In this document: piece after piece, positions 20,835-32,104 of the stretch
How the letters are laid out: each line of letters begins with the position of its first letter
Numbering within the stretch: the stretch's first letter is position 1
DNA from: Pseudo-nitzschia pungens
Taxonomy: Eukaryota; Bacillariophyta; Bacillariophyceae; Bacillariales; Bacillariaceae
Length of the DNA stretch: 64,000 nt
Direction: 5' to 3'
Assembly (NCBI GenBank): GCA_037355855.1
Contig: CM074768.1
Location: 496,001-560,000 of the forward strand
Made by a program: the position numbers and the translations under genes
The notes under the pieces: model-generated
Database searches by the model: none
What the model was told of the DNA's origin: nothing
What the model saw: only the letters and a program-made list of their open reading frames with translations

Positions 20835-23618
20835 ATGATTCCTTTGTGAGGACTACAATCCATACGTATCGAAAACAGAACCACACAACACAAAATAGAA
20901 AACTAGAAAATTGATTGATTGATAAATAGTGCATATTGTAAAATATATGTAATGATTGTAATCATGGCCAAGTTTTTTATATTACTCTAGGGGCTACCCG
21001 GTCGGCTTTGACTGGTACCTTACGAGATCCTATCAAACTATTCTACTTGCATGATTACTTTATGCGAAAGAAAGTCTACTTGTAACATATTATAGTAAGA
21101 TTACCGTATTACTTCGTATTATTCAATCCGAGAAAGTTTACTTATGCAGTCGTTCGAATAGGTGTCACAAAATCAACTTCTTTGGATCTCAAATTCTTGT
21201 TTTCGCAATCGTTGATGACCAATCGGAGTTGTCTGGTACCGGTAATATTATGATGTTGTGATACTTCCCGAATTGAGCCGCACAAAATGGACATAGTGTC
21301 TCTTGTACGTAACTTACCTGTACAGTTCGTTCAATATGTACTAAGGTTACTCAAAGTAAACCTTATTAGAAAGAAATTGAAAATGCAATTTCAATTTCAA
21401 TTTCAACGGCTAGCTGTTTCACTCGGGACATGTTACGGGACACGTTCCCAATATTAAAATCCTTTTTAACGGTAACAGTAGTAATTTACTTGGTACATTG
21501 ATTGAAAAGCGATGAGGGTGACCATCTGCTAGCCATCATCTACCGGTAGAGTTCCCATCAGGCATCGGAGGAACCTGTCTTTTGCTTCTGATGGTTATTG
21601 TTGCTTTTGGAAACACGATGTCAACCCGTATTCCGCGACCATTGCAATCTGTTCCATTGTGACCAAATTCTTTTGAGAACTCATCGTTCGGGAATACCTG
21701 GTACAATATATGGTACGTATGGGAATGGTAAATTATTTTTTACCATACTGCTTCCGGCTTGCGAAGGAATACCGCAAAGCTATGGGTTCTCTTTCAGCCT
21801 CGACCCTTTCCATGTTGGTTCGAATTGTTTCCTGATGAGCGGGTTGAGATGGTTCTGGGCTGTGCATCACTCCTACACGGTGCTCTCGTTCCCTTAGTAC
21901 GACGTAATAGACAGCCAAATGCAGAGAAAAGGCATGTCGCTCTACACTCTACACTTATGAACTTCATAACATATATATTACATTATGATGGCGAAATCTT
22001 CCATATATCTTAGAGGTCGCTTGAAACATTGCACTATTCATAATATTATATGTACCTCGAGAACTTTTGCAAAAATCTTTTTTGTTTTTTTTCATCGTAC
22101 CCGACCACTCTTCTGCAATGCGCTACACAAATAATTATAATAGTATGGAGGGCCAAATGAAAGGTAGTCCTGTTGACAGATGGGACGGCAATGGAACGCC
22201 ATCGCCAATCGGTCCAGTCGAATGAATCCTGATTCGCGGCGGTGACAGCGACGCCAGCTAGGTACCGCCTTCGTTTGCTTCTTCTTAGCTTTGTTGCCAT
22301 CCATGTTATTCTTTGGCGTCCTCTTTTCGTCGTTCGTGATGCACGACGGGCAGACCCGCGAAAGTCGGAATAGTAGCAGTCTCCGCGTTGTACAATAGTA
22401 GGAAGTCCTTGTCTCGCAACCCGCCAACCACCTCGATGCGGGCGCGCGTTTTTCTCGTGGACGACTTTGATCGAAGAACAGAAAGTCTACTGCTGTTGTT
22501 GCTGTTGCTGTTGTTCCCCGTTCGAGGTGCGCGAATCCGGTACGAATCCTTGGTTTCGAGAGGAATCAATCCGTCCTCTTGCGTTTTGCATGTTGTAGAG
22601 TTGTAGAGTTCTAAGAATAGTGCGAGGTCACGCTGTAAGCCATGGTGCCGGTGGCTTGCTATGGACAGACGTAGCAGATTTATTGGTTGCGGTCGTGTTG
22701 TTCTTGCTCTCCTCTTTCTTCTTTGTCCGCCGTCCTCCGGATTGCGGAAATTAGCAGCACCTTCTTGATTTCCAGAGAGGAATCAATCATTAACTTTTTC
22801 GTTTGGAATAATATAGAAATGGTCAACCTGCTTGGATCGTGAGCGTGTTTTTTTGTGCCCAATGTGGGGCAGCAAACGGAAGCAGATATTCCAGCGCGGG
22901 ATCGCGTACCGGTCACCGCGCATCCATCCGAAACGCCGGAACGACCCGGGAAGCACAGCACGGATGGATCATCCGGGCAGACCGGGTCCACCGCTGTTTC
23001 CCGCAATGCGCCGTCGGCAGCAAGCTTTCTAGAATGAATGAATGAATGAACGAATGCGAACGCAGAGATCGATCGAACGGAACAAGCGCGTTTCCGATTC
23101 GGATTCTCGCGATTCCCAGGATTCGAAACGGACCGAACCGAACCGAACCGAACCGAACGGAATGGAACAGAGCACAGACCGCAACCAGCGACGGCAAAGC
23201 AACCAGACCGCAAAGGTGCGGCATCCGGAGAGTCATCGAGAGTCGTCGCAATGGAAGTCGCTCTCGCTCTCGCTCTCATTCTCGCTCTCGCATTCGTTGT
23301 TCCGCGGCCATTGCGGCCGCACTCCGCCTCGTTTCGCGGTGGACGGAGTCGATCCACTCACTCCGCCGCGTCCGTTCCCTTTGCCGCACGGTGGTACTTT
23401 TTGGCATTCGAGAACATCGATTCCGAAAAATCGCTTCCGCTCCCGGGATCGATCACCGCCGTCAACTCCTTTGGAAGGATGCCATTCCATGATATGTTTG
23501 AATCCCAATCCCAATCCGATTCAATCCGATCCGATCCGATCCGATCCGATTCCATCCATCCTGCGGTCGTCCGCAACCAGGCATTCATGCATGCATGCAC
23601 ATGCACGCGCGTGTTTGC
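20835..23618. other. Spacer with microsatellites
   Basis: About 2.8 kb. A small minus-strand frame at 22306-22569 (87 codons) is not recognised. The 23.1-23.6 kb end is microsatellite-rich and lies downstream of the minus-strand C78 gene. Nothing else supported. Confidence 0.45.
23138..23552. repeat. Cluster of short tandem repeats
   Basis: (GAACC)n at 23138-23162, (GCTCTC)n at 23252-23293 and (GATCC)n at about 23520-23550, all within 500 bp downstream of the C78 protease stop. Confidence 0.8.
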
Positions 23619-25412
23619 CTACGAGCTCCGCAGCACCCACGGCTCGGCAGCGGTCGCGATCCGTCCCTCGGGAACCCTCTGTCGCTCGGCGTAGCCCAGG
23701 GATCGGTCCGTGCAGACGACGATCTGCAGGTCTTTGTGGCGGATCGCATTCCAGGCGAGGCGGACCGATGCGTGCAGAGGCTGCCGCAGCTGCGGATGCC
23801 GCCGCCGCTGTTGCTGGTCGTGGGCAACGGATCCGAGCGGTGTTGGTGTTGGTGATTTCCGGCACGCCGCCGCATCCTTCATGGGATCCAGCACGAGGAG
23901 GCAAAACGTGGGTTCGTGTTCGTAATCGTGATCGTGTTGGTCGTGATCGTATTGGTGTTGGTCGTGGTGGTGTTTGGACTCCACCCGAATGCCGACAATC
24001 GTGACGGAGTGTCCCTCCCACTGAAGGTAGAGCGGCAAGCGGGTAACCGAAGAAGGCGACGACGATGCCGCGTGTTGCTGACCGATGGCACGGTGCGGAT
24101 TCGAAGCGAGCGCTTCGGCCCTTGAAAGCAGGCTCCGGGCCAGGAACGGAGCCGCTTCCGACGACGACGACGACGACGACGACACCGTCCCCGGAGATTC
24201 CCCCGCAAAGTAGGACCACACAACGTAGGGCAGGAGGTTCCGCGAGGGTGCGCACCGTATGAACTGCAGGACGGCCGCGTCGATCCCGTGGTACCAGCAG
24301 AGATGGGCGACCTCCAGCGCTCCGATCCTGGCGTTTCGCCCGGTCTTGCCCCGGAGCGACCGCCCGTAGTGCTCGGCTCCGTCCGGGTCCTTGTCGTGGT
24401 CGTTCCACCATCGCTCGAGGGATCCCTGGAGTTCGGGGACGGTGGGGAGCTCGGTCGGCGTCGGGGGGAGCCGGAGGGGGATCCTAGAAAAGAGCGAGTG
24501 GGAAAAGTGTTGCTGGTGGTGGTGGTGGTGCTGCTGCTGCTGCCGACCCGTCCTCTGCAGCAGCAAGCGGGGGATCAATGCCGAGAGCATCATTTGGTAA
24601 TTGCGGTATCCGCAGGACCAGGAATCGGGTTGCCGAATGTGCTGCGCGACGGGCATGGTTGTCGGAGACGGAGTTGTTGGCGTTGCGGAAGCTGCGGCCG
24701 AGCGGGACAGGCAGGTCCAAGAAACGCAGCACGGATTGCCGGCAGCGACAGCGACAGCGGCAGCGGCAGCATCGTGAATGGCCTCCACCACGCCGGGCGT
24801 CATTGCCGCCGCGTCTTCCGGGTCCAGGACCACTACCGGCGGCGACAACGACGAGGGTTCCCGCTCCGCCGGCGAAGAGTTCGGGTCGCACTCGTCGACG
24901 CAAACGACGTTCCGCGCGCGGCTTTTGTTCCGACGGAAATCGCGAGCGCTCCTCCCGCGGATGCCGGTTTTGGCGTTGGCGTTGGAAATGTTGTTGCCCA
25001 TCGTTCCGCTCGGATTCGCATCGTTCCCGGCTCTCTCCGTTCGAGGTCGCTTTCGGCCGGTTCTCGTTGTCGTCGAAGGATCGGAACCCTTTTCGCGGAT
25101 TTCGTTCGGTTCCGGACCGTCTTTCTCGCCCACCAGATTCACGACCTCGGCGCGGAGAGGGACGGGGACGGGGATGCGGATGGGGATTGCCACGGAAGTT
25201 TCTCCGCGATCGTCTCGTCGTTTCTTCTTCGTTTTGGGACGGTGGTTGCTCCTCGCGCTCGCGCTCGCGCTCGTTACGGTGATCTTGTCTCTTCTCCGAC
25301 CGCTACTGCTGCTGCCATCGACGCTCTTGTCGTCGCTGTCGCTCCGTTCGTTATCGCTTCCCACCAGGTCAATGACATCGGGTTGCTTCGCCGCGACGGT
25401 CCCGGCCTCCAT
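23619..25412 (-). CDS. C78-family (UFSP/ZUFSP-like) cysteine protease with SUMO-interaction-like motifs
   Basis: 597 residues, one exon. The C-terminal half carries the C78 signature: QPDSWSCGYRNYQM with catalytic Cys267, YLQWEGHSVTIVGI with His468, and LLVLDPMKD with Asp509. Family knowledge: C78 enzymes either mature or remove UFM1, or (ZUFSP/ZUP1) cleave K63-linked ubiquitin. The N-terminal 200 residues are disordered and hold four short hydrophobic motifs of SUMO-interacting type next to acidic residues: VIDLV (13-17), VVNLV (90-94), VVCVDE (169-174) and VVVLDPED (193-200). There are also basic nuclear-signal-like clusters KTKKKRR (60-66) and RKRPRTER (120-127). No zinc fingers like those of ZUP1 are seen. 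The Gln/His run near 285-297 and the Ser run near 395 are low complexity. The SUMO link is inference; the protease call is firm. Confidence 0.83.
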   Translation of the reverse strand: MEAGTVAAKQPDVIDLVGSDNERSDSDDKSVDGSSSSGRRRDKITVTSASASARSNHRPKTKKKRRDDRGETSVAIPIRIPVPVPLRAEVVNLVGEKDGPEPNEIREKGSDPSTTTRTGRKRPRTERAGNDANPSGTMGNNISNANAKTGIRGRSARDFRRNKSRARNVVCVDECDPNSSPAEREPSSLSPPVVVLDPEDAAAMTPGVVEAIHDAAAAAVAVAAGNPCCVSWTCLSRSAAASATPTTPSPTTMPVAQHIRQPDSWSCGYRNYQMMLSALIPRLLLQRTGRQQQQHHHHHQQHFSHSLFSRIPLRLPPTPTELPTVPELQGSLERWWNDHDKDPDGAEHYGRSLRGKTGRNARIGALEVAHLCWYHGIDAAVLQFIRCAPSRNLLPYVVWSYFAGESPGTVSSSSSSSSEAAPFLARSLLSRAEALASNPHRAIGQQHAASSSPSSVTRLPLYLQWEGHSVTIVGIRVESKHHHDQHQYDHDQHDHDYEHEPTFCLLVLDPMKDAAACRKSPTPTPLGSVAHDQQQRRRHPQLRQPLHASVRLAWNAIRHKDLQIVVCTDRSLGYAERQRVPEGRIATAAEPWVLRSS

Positions 25413-26468
25413 TCCGAACGATTGAGATTGATTGATTCGTGGCGTGGCGCGTTGCGGGGTTCGGTGGTCGGACGCTGCGATTCACTCATTCGCGGACGGG
25501 GTTCCGACCGATCCGGAAGAAACAAAACGAAACGGGAGCTTTCCCCGGAAGAAAAACAAAGTGTACAAGTAGTTGTTATTACCTCGATGATTCGACAAAG
25601 CTTCGCTACCGTAACTTACCGTAGTCCACTCCGCGTTGATCGGTTGCGCGTTCTGTTCCATGTGTCGTCTGTCGTTTGTCTCTCGGCTTTCGATCGAGGA
25701 GTTCCGAGATCCGACATGGTACATATGTACGGTATGAAATGAATAATGAATACATCGATATCTTACATATCTTTCACAGATACGATAGATACAAGGTACC
25801 ATTACAGAACCGACAACCGACAAAAGGCCTACCGGATTCCTCATTGGAAACAGGGAGGAACCCGTAAGGTTACGGTACGAAGTATCTGTCATCCTCCCCC
25901 ATTTGTTTCAGTGTTTCACATTCCCACTTTCATCTCAAAACCCACGGCAAGCACGTCGCGGCACGAGACGAATGAATGAATCGTGCCCATGGGTGTTGTG
26001 TTGTGTGTTGTGACATCTTCTCGAAGCACGTTTGCCGAACGAAAATCTAGGCCTTTTTTTTTGGTTTCGAAACTACTAGCACAACCTTACCGCACCTGTT
26101 GGATCGGAAACGATTACTTCTTGTAGTTGGAAAACCGTAATTAACTTACGGTACCAACCAAGCATCCGAAATCGAATTGAGATGCAAATTGCATCGAAAG
26201 AACCATCATGGTAGTGCACGTGGTCTGTTTGCAAGGTATGGTGCGCATGCCCCTCACGAAAGAATCGCGATGGTGGGGGGGAGGAATCAATCAGCAAGAA
26301 TCTTCCGTATATCTTCGCCGGTCTCGCACCAAATTTGTTCTCTCTCTCTCTCTCTCGGATGGATGTTCCCGTCCCCACAATATCTCTCTGGTCGTTCGCA
26401 TGGACATTCGGATGACTTCGTCGATCTGCGACCCCATGAAGTATCGCTTTTGACTGACTTACCTACTC

Positions 26469-26501
<33 letters not shown>

Positions 26502-26536
26502 TCCACCATCAAAGTCAATCGATAGTTCTTCTTGGT
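25413..26536. other. Spacer, no gene seen
   Basis: Upstream region of the minus-strand C78 gene. It includes palindromic GTAAGGTTACGGTAC-like words at 25865, a CT run at 26339-26358 and a GACT run at about 26470-26500. Confidence 0.5.
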
Positions 26537-26641
26537 ATCCAATCCAATCCAATCCAATCCAATCCAATCCAATCCAATCCAATCCAATCCAATCCAATCC
26601 AATCCAATCCAATCCAATCCAATCCAATCCAATCCAATCCA
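26537..26641. repeat. (AATCC)21 microsatellite
   Basis: About 105 bp of nearly perfect AATCC units, ending 43 bp before the start codon at 26684. Confidence 0.93.
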
Positions 26642-26683
26642 ACAACCCATTTACTCCGTCCTGGTCTGTCCTACCTTTCCAAG

Positions 26684-28011
26684 ATGCGCTTCCCCACAAC
26701 AACAACACCACTCCCAATTCTTTGTCTCGTGACCTTCTGGATTGCGACCGCCACCGCCACCGCCTCTACCACCACCCGCAAGTCCCTCTGCGCCGATCCG
26801 TCCGGGGTCTTTGTCGGCCTCGCCACCGACGAGGAGGCCTGCGCCAGCGTGGGCGTTCCCGCGAGCGTCGACGACGACGGCAACGAATTGGTGGGGGCCC
26901 AAAAGTGGGAGCTGACGGCCGATTCCAGCCCCGATCCCCACTCGGGCGAGCCACCCGCGGGACCCCGGCACTCGTTCGACCGGCGCTTCCTGCGGGTCCC
27001 GCCCGACGCGGGCCGGAGCTAGGGCCCGCACCCGCAGCGCGCCTCCCAGCTGATGGAATCCGGCGAGACGCCCAGCCCGTACGTTTCCTTCCGGCTAAAG
27101 GTCGACGAGGGGAGGGCCGGGGTCCACGCGCTCTTTTTGCGGTGGACGGGAGGCGACGCGGTCGGGGGGGGAGACTCGCTCTGCGTGGTCCTGTACAAGC
27201 GGCGCGCCAAGAACAAGAACCGCGAGAAACGGCGCGGCAACAAGAAGGGCGGACGAACGAAGGAAGCCGACGACGACGACGACGACGATTTCGAGCTGGT
27301 GCGCGGCCAGCAAACCGTCAAGCCGTCGGTGGTCCCGATCGACGCCGGGATGAGCCGGTACGCGGGGTGCTGCTGCGACCCGGTCACTCACGCCTGTCCC
27401 TGCTACTCGGAGGCTCCGTCGTCGTCGAATGCCAACGCCAACGCCAACGCCAACGCCAACGATCCCTCGTGCCCGCCCGAGCGCTTCATCGACCGCACCC
27501 GGGCCGCCTCCTTCGGCGTCCGGTGCCCGGTCGGCGGGGGCGCCTACACCATCGTCCGCGAGAGCCCGAGTGGTACCTCTGCGCCGGGCGGGAGGCCGGC
27601 GTCGACGTCACGGACTTCGATTCCGAGCCGTGGGACGTGACCCGCGAGGCGGACGGATCCAACACCGTCGACAGCGGCCGCGACTTTCCCTCCCGGGCGA
27701 GGGAGACTGCGAGCTGCGGATCTGCGCCCGGGAGGACGGGACGGCCCCGGACGGGATCTATCTGGCGGGACCCCTGGGGAGCGCCCCGGCGGTGGCCAAG
27801 CGCTGCGCGAGGGGGGAACTCGACCCCGTGCCCGGCGCCGTCCGGGAGCGCGGCGGCGTTCGCGGCGTGGGTCGTCGGCGGATCGGTCCTCCTCTCGGTG
27901 GTCCTGCTGGGGTGGTGGTGGTACGCGACGCCCACCGGGAGGGAGGTCCTGGGATCGGTCCTGTCCAAGCCGGCGCGGGCGGTCCGGTACGTCTACGTGG
28001 AGACGAGTTGA
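26684..28011 (+). pseudogene. Secreted/type I membrane protein gene with in-frame stop and frameshifts
   Basis: Starts with a signal peptide (PLPILCLVTFWIATATATAS, residues 9-28) and ends with one transmembrane helix (AWVVGGSVLLSVVLLGWWWY) and a short basic tail. The middle has two or three Cys-containing blocks (KSLCADPSGVFVG; CCCDPVTHACPC; EWYLCAG) and an Asp run. I recognise no family. The frame is broken: TAG at 27020-27022, loss of a base near 27570 (before EWYLCAG), loss near 27700 (before GDCELRIC), gain near 27855 (before the membrane helix). Around each break the downstream frame continues the same protein-like, Cys-containing sequence, so it is one gene. Either a decaying gene or assembly error; the in-frame stop favours real decay or a substitution error. 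Confidence 0.55.
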
Positions 28012-28026
28012 GGCACGCGGCACGGG

Positions 28027-28081
28027 ATGCCATGCGATGGGTTGCCATGCCATGCCATGCCATGCCATGCGATGCCATGCG
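28027..28081. repeat. (ATGCC)n repeat
   Basis: Imperfect ATGCC/ATGCG units starting 16 bp after the stop of the preceding gene. Confidence 0.85.
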
Positions 28082-29143
28082 TTCTACGCAAGAGGCACGA
28101 TGCGACGATTTGCTGCGGTGGTACCACTACTAGTAGTACAGAGGGACGATCACAGTGGTAGTCGTACCGTGTCTACAATAACAACAATGCTCGATATTAT
28201 TGTATCATGACATTTCTATTTACTATCATAGAACAAAGGTCACAATCCAGAGCGGGAATGCGTAGAGCTTTCGTGGTCGTTGCCCATTGCTGAGATCTCT
28301 CGACGAAAAAAGGTTGGTTGGGCAGCCAGAGCACGAAAATTCGTGAGAGGGAGAGGGAGAGAGAGTCCAATCGAGTGCGGTAGAAGGAGTAGTTTGAGGT
28401 GGAGTCCAGCGGGAAGGATTGGAAAAGGGCAGGCGGCATCCAACAACGTGCCGTGGTGCGCCGAAAGCACCGAGATTGCAACGCGGAGGAGTGGGTCTCG
28501 AGGAATTAGGTTGGGCTGCGGAGTTTTGCGTCGTTTTTTTGGTACCTACTAGTTCCGAATCTTCCGGTGGAAATCGAGGGGGAACCAAACAAAACCGAAC
28601 GATGGCGCGAAGAAGAGTCCAACGGTACCTCTCCGCGAAAGAGATGCGTGTCCATCTCGCAGTGTTCGGCCGAAGGGACTCCGGCAATGCGAACGAATGA
28701 CTATTGCCCAACGATGACTTGCATCGGGCGTATCGCGAAGGCCTCGGAGAAAAGAAACGAAAGTTATGCATCGTTGGAAACGAAAGAACTACTGCATTCT
28801 CAGACTCTTTTTAGCTCGAGGCGGATCGCAAAAGGTCAGGGTGTAGGTGGACAACTGACAGGGACCGTGAATTGGAAAATGAATTTTTATGTTATGTAGA
28901 AAAGTTGTATGGTTGATGAACCGAATACAGCACGGACGTGAAACCCAAAATGAATCGGGTTGTCGTCATTCACAAATGAGTGCCTGTAGAGACAGCTCGA
29001 ATACCATCCGGAGTGCCCATTGCAAGCCGGAATGGTTAAAAATCGAACATGCTGGCTCGTGCAGCATTTCCACACCGAAACTTGACCGCAATCCGCGCGG
29101 TGCGGTTTCGCGGATCGACCGATCTTGCGAGCAGAAAGGCTGC
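28082..29143. other. Spacer, no gene seen
   Basis: About 1 kb between the broken membrane-protein gene and the 3' end of the SLC4 gene. The overlapping open frames here have no protein-like features. Confidence 0.45.
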
Positions 29144-31217
29144 TCAGGATTGTTTGCTAGAACCGAGGTTGTCCAGTTGCATGAGATCCGTGATGGACGT
29201 CGACGCCTTGATGCGGGCATCGGCCTGCGCGGCCCGCTGGACGATTTCGAGCTTGGTCTTGTCGTCGAGGTCGAGATCGATGCACGCCTTGGCGACTTCC
29301 AGCGCCAGGATATCGTCGTTGGAGCCTCCCTGGCCGCCGATGGTGTGCCGGCGATTCGTGTTCATCAACGCCCGCTTCATGCCCTGGCCGCGGAATTCGG
29401 CGCGGGTCGGGAAGAGCATGTCGTCGTTGTCCTCGGTGTGCGAGAGCGTGTGGTGGATCATGCGCTGCTCGTCGTGGAACTCCTCCTCCGTCTCGTCGAC
29501 GGGATCGAGGTGCTTCGTGTCCTCGGCGTCGAAGAAGTGTTCCAGGACGTAGGATCGGAAGGGAACCAATAGGGTCAGGAGAAGCGGATAGATGTATCCA
29601 ACGGGAGCGTACTGTCCCACGGCCCAGATGGCTACGGCGCAGGCCAACTGGATAAAGGTCCAGGCCTGGACGGTTTTCCAGGCAACGCATCGAACGACAG
29701 GAATCTTGGGACGCTTTGTGCGCGTAGACCCCAATGAGAAGCAATCGTTCCCAGATTTCGTTTCCGTGGAGGGCACTCATTCCAAGGTACAAGAGCAATC
29801 CGAAGAGGCAACCGGTGGGAATCCAGGAAATGACGGTAAAGGCACTGAGGGCTACAAACATGAGGAGGGCTTGTCCGAGTCCCGACCAGCGTTGCTCCTC
29901 GCAGTGGGTGACAACCTCGCGCTTGACGCCGTACTTGTCGGTTTCGATGGTTCGTGTGCACAGAGCACGGCAATGGAGCGGAGCCTGGGGGATGAGCCCG
30001 TTGCCAGGGGGAAGTCCCAGGAGGGCACACGGGAAAAAGGTAATGCCAAGGACAAAGAAATCCCAGTGGTAGGCATCGGGTTTCTTGAGATTGAACTTTG
30101 GCGACTGCGTCAGGATGCTGGAGACGTTGTGGTCGATGATGAAGAGCAAGAAGAACATGAATCCAGGAACCAATGCGCCGAAAATTCCCTGCAATCCAAT
30201 TCCCTGGAGGGGGTTGACCACCCACGCGCGGTCGGCTGTCGGTTGCCAGTCCCACGGAGCGACAACATTGACGCGCTCGATGGCATTGCCCTGGTCCATT
30301 CCGGGAATGTAGCTGAAGGCGGTCGCAAAGACGACGGCAATCAGAGTGTTGTAGGAGGTGAGAAAGGTTCGCATCTGGCGGGAAAAGAAAATCCAGGTCT
30401 CAGCAAAATGAAGAGTCCAGGCAATGTAGCAGGTGATCAGTCCAACGATAAAGGAGGCATAACCCGCCGATCGGAGCTCCGAGGAAACCTCTTGTCCGTC
30501 GATGTCGTTGTCGGTAAGGTGGATTGGGACGATCAAATCCCGAAGAGCCGAATAAATGAAGGTGATGGCGATGAATAATTCGAAAATTTGCGAGGTGAAG
30601 GGCGTGACCTTCCAGACCAAACTGACCAGGCCGACCATGGCCGAAAGGACGTGCATCAAACCTGCCCACACACAAATCCAGAAGAAGAATGGGAAGTAGT
30701 CGGCGTTGAATTGCTCAGCAAGACCGTAGGAAGTTCCCAACAGCAACGACACGGGTCCGGTGATCCCCATGATCACCAGAGGTTGTCCAGAGAAAATTGC
30801 GTAGATAATTCCAATGATTGCCGAAGACAAGAGGGTCTCAGCCGTCGCTAGATTTCCTTCGGTTTGTCGGTCCATGAGTTCGGCAAAAATCAAGGCGGGA
30901 ATCAGCTGGATGACAAAGGCAAAGATGGTGGCGTTGAAGACGGTGAAAAAGTTGTCGGGCTTTCCCCAGTCACCGACGCCACCGCCCTTCATATTGTAAT
31001 AAGGTTGGCGGGCGATCAAATCATTCTTCATACCCGTCAAAAACGAAAGCAGCTTTTCTTCGGACGCATTGTCACCCTTCTCGCTTGCCTTTGGGGCGCT
31101 GTTCTCGTCGGCTACCGGAGGAGAGGATACATTCTCGAGATATTCTGTGAACTTGACTTCCTTCTCCAGATCAAGAGGCACGTCGAGCACGATGTTTTCT
31201 TCCTGTTGGGGAGGCAT
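29144..31217 (-). CDS. SLC4-family bicarbonate/anion transporter
   Basis: About 690 residues. The N terminus is short (GVGDWGKPDNFF just before TM1), without the long cytosolic domain of animal band 3, as in diatom SLC4 proteins. Conserved SLC4 segments include FAELMDRQTEGNL, GQPLVIMGITGPVSLL, the TM8-9 region IDHNVSSILTQ and LLGLPPGNGLIPQAPLH, then the helix GCLFGLLLYLGMSALHGNE, then RPKIPVVRCVAWK and LLLTLLVPFRSYVLEHFFD. Family role: sodium-dependent or electroneutral HCO3- transport; in diatoms SLC4 proteins import bicarbonate at the plasma membrane for carbon concentration. A single extra G in the GGGG run (plus-strand CCCC, 29729-29732) separates ERLLLIG from STRTKRPK; without it the conserved C-terminal half is lost. 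The acidic C-terminal tail follows. Start at the ATG at 31217. Confidence 0.88.
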
Positions 31218-32104
31218 TCTTTCTTTTTCGTCGTTCGCTTGTTCTCTGTTCGATGTGAAGTCCGCTTGCCTCTCTCGTTGAACTAAATAAAACTGTACTA
31301 CGGAGTGTCTCTACAATGGAGCTTCTTGACAGATGGCTATGTTATGTGATCTCTGATGAAGAACAAAACTGCTTTCGAGAGACGCTCGGGGGTATTGATG
31401 GTTGGTAGTGCGTGGTACAAAGAGACGTTAGACCGGATATGTTTTGCGGTTCCGTGGCATGACGGAAGCATTTTGTGGGTCACGAGTGTTTTTTCTTGAG
31501 GTGTTACGTGTTCAAATCGTCACAACATCGTAATTATTATTGGTGGAACGAGTTCTTATGAAGTTCTTACGCCTTGACAACGGTCATGAATCATCCGGGA
31601 ACTGTGACAGGAACCATAGTTGTTGACGCGCAGGTTCGTGCATTTATTTGGGACTGGACGAAAAAATCAGGTCATCGAAGATCCAAGATTGAATCGAACA
31701 TGTCGAATTCGACAAAAACTAGGAAGAATTGAATCACCTTTTGTGCAAGTCTTATCTAAAGTCGTGGGAAGAGTTGAATCTTTTTCTATGGAACACACTA
31801 TCAATGAATAAAAGAAGTCCAAGGAACAATACGATTGAAACTGTTTGCTTCGACCCTATCAAAGGGAATCTTATCCGGTAGAGATCCAACCGCCGCTGTA
31901 ACGAGAGTGGTAGGTTCAGAAAGGGAATGGGTAGCCGAGTCGAGTCAGTCGGCCAATAAGTTCGATTTCCTTTCGAAAGAAGGATGCGATTGGTTCATTC
32001 GTTGACTAACTGATTCATTGATCGATTGATTCATTCGTGGCGAAAGGAAGAAGAGGAGTCTTTTCGAAATCCTTAGATCGATCGATGCTTCGAAAGCATC
32101 TGCC
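31218..32104. other. Spacer between two minus-strand genes
   Basis: Contains the upstream region of SLC4 and the downstream region of the inositol monophosphatase gene. No gene seen. Confidence 0.5.

Noticed and set aside
22306..22569. 87-codon minus-strand frame
   Set aside because: Part of it (ARIEVVGGLRDKDFLLLYNAE) looks mildly protein-like, but I see no family, splice partner or start context. Kept as unproven.
22680..23357. 225-codon minus-strand frame
   Set aside because: Made largely of GAACC and other microsatellite translations.
28226..28771. Overlapping open frames of up to 181 codons
   Set aside because: Low complexity, no motif, and competing frames on both strands.
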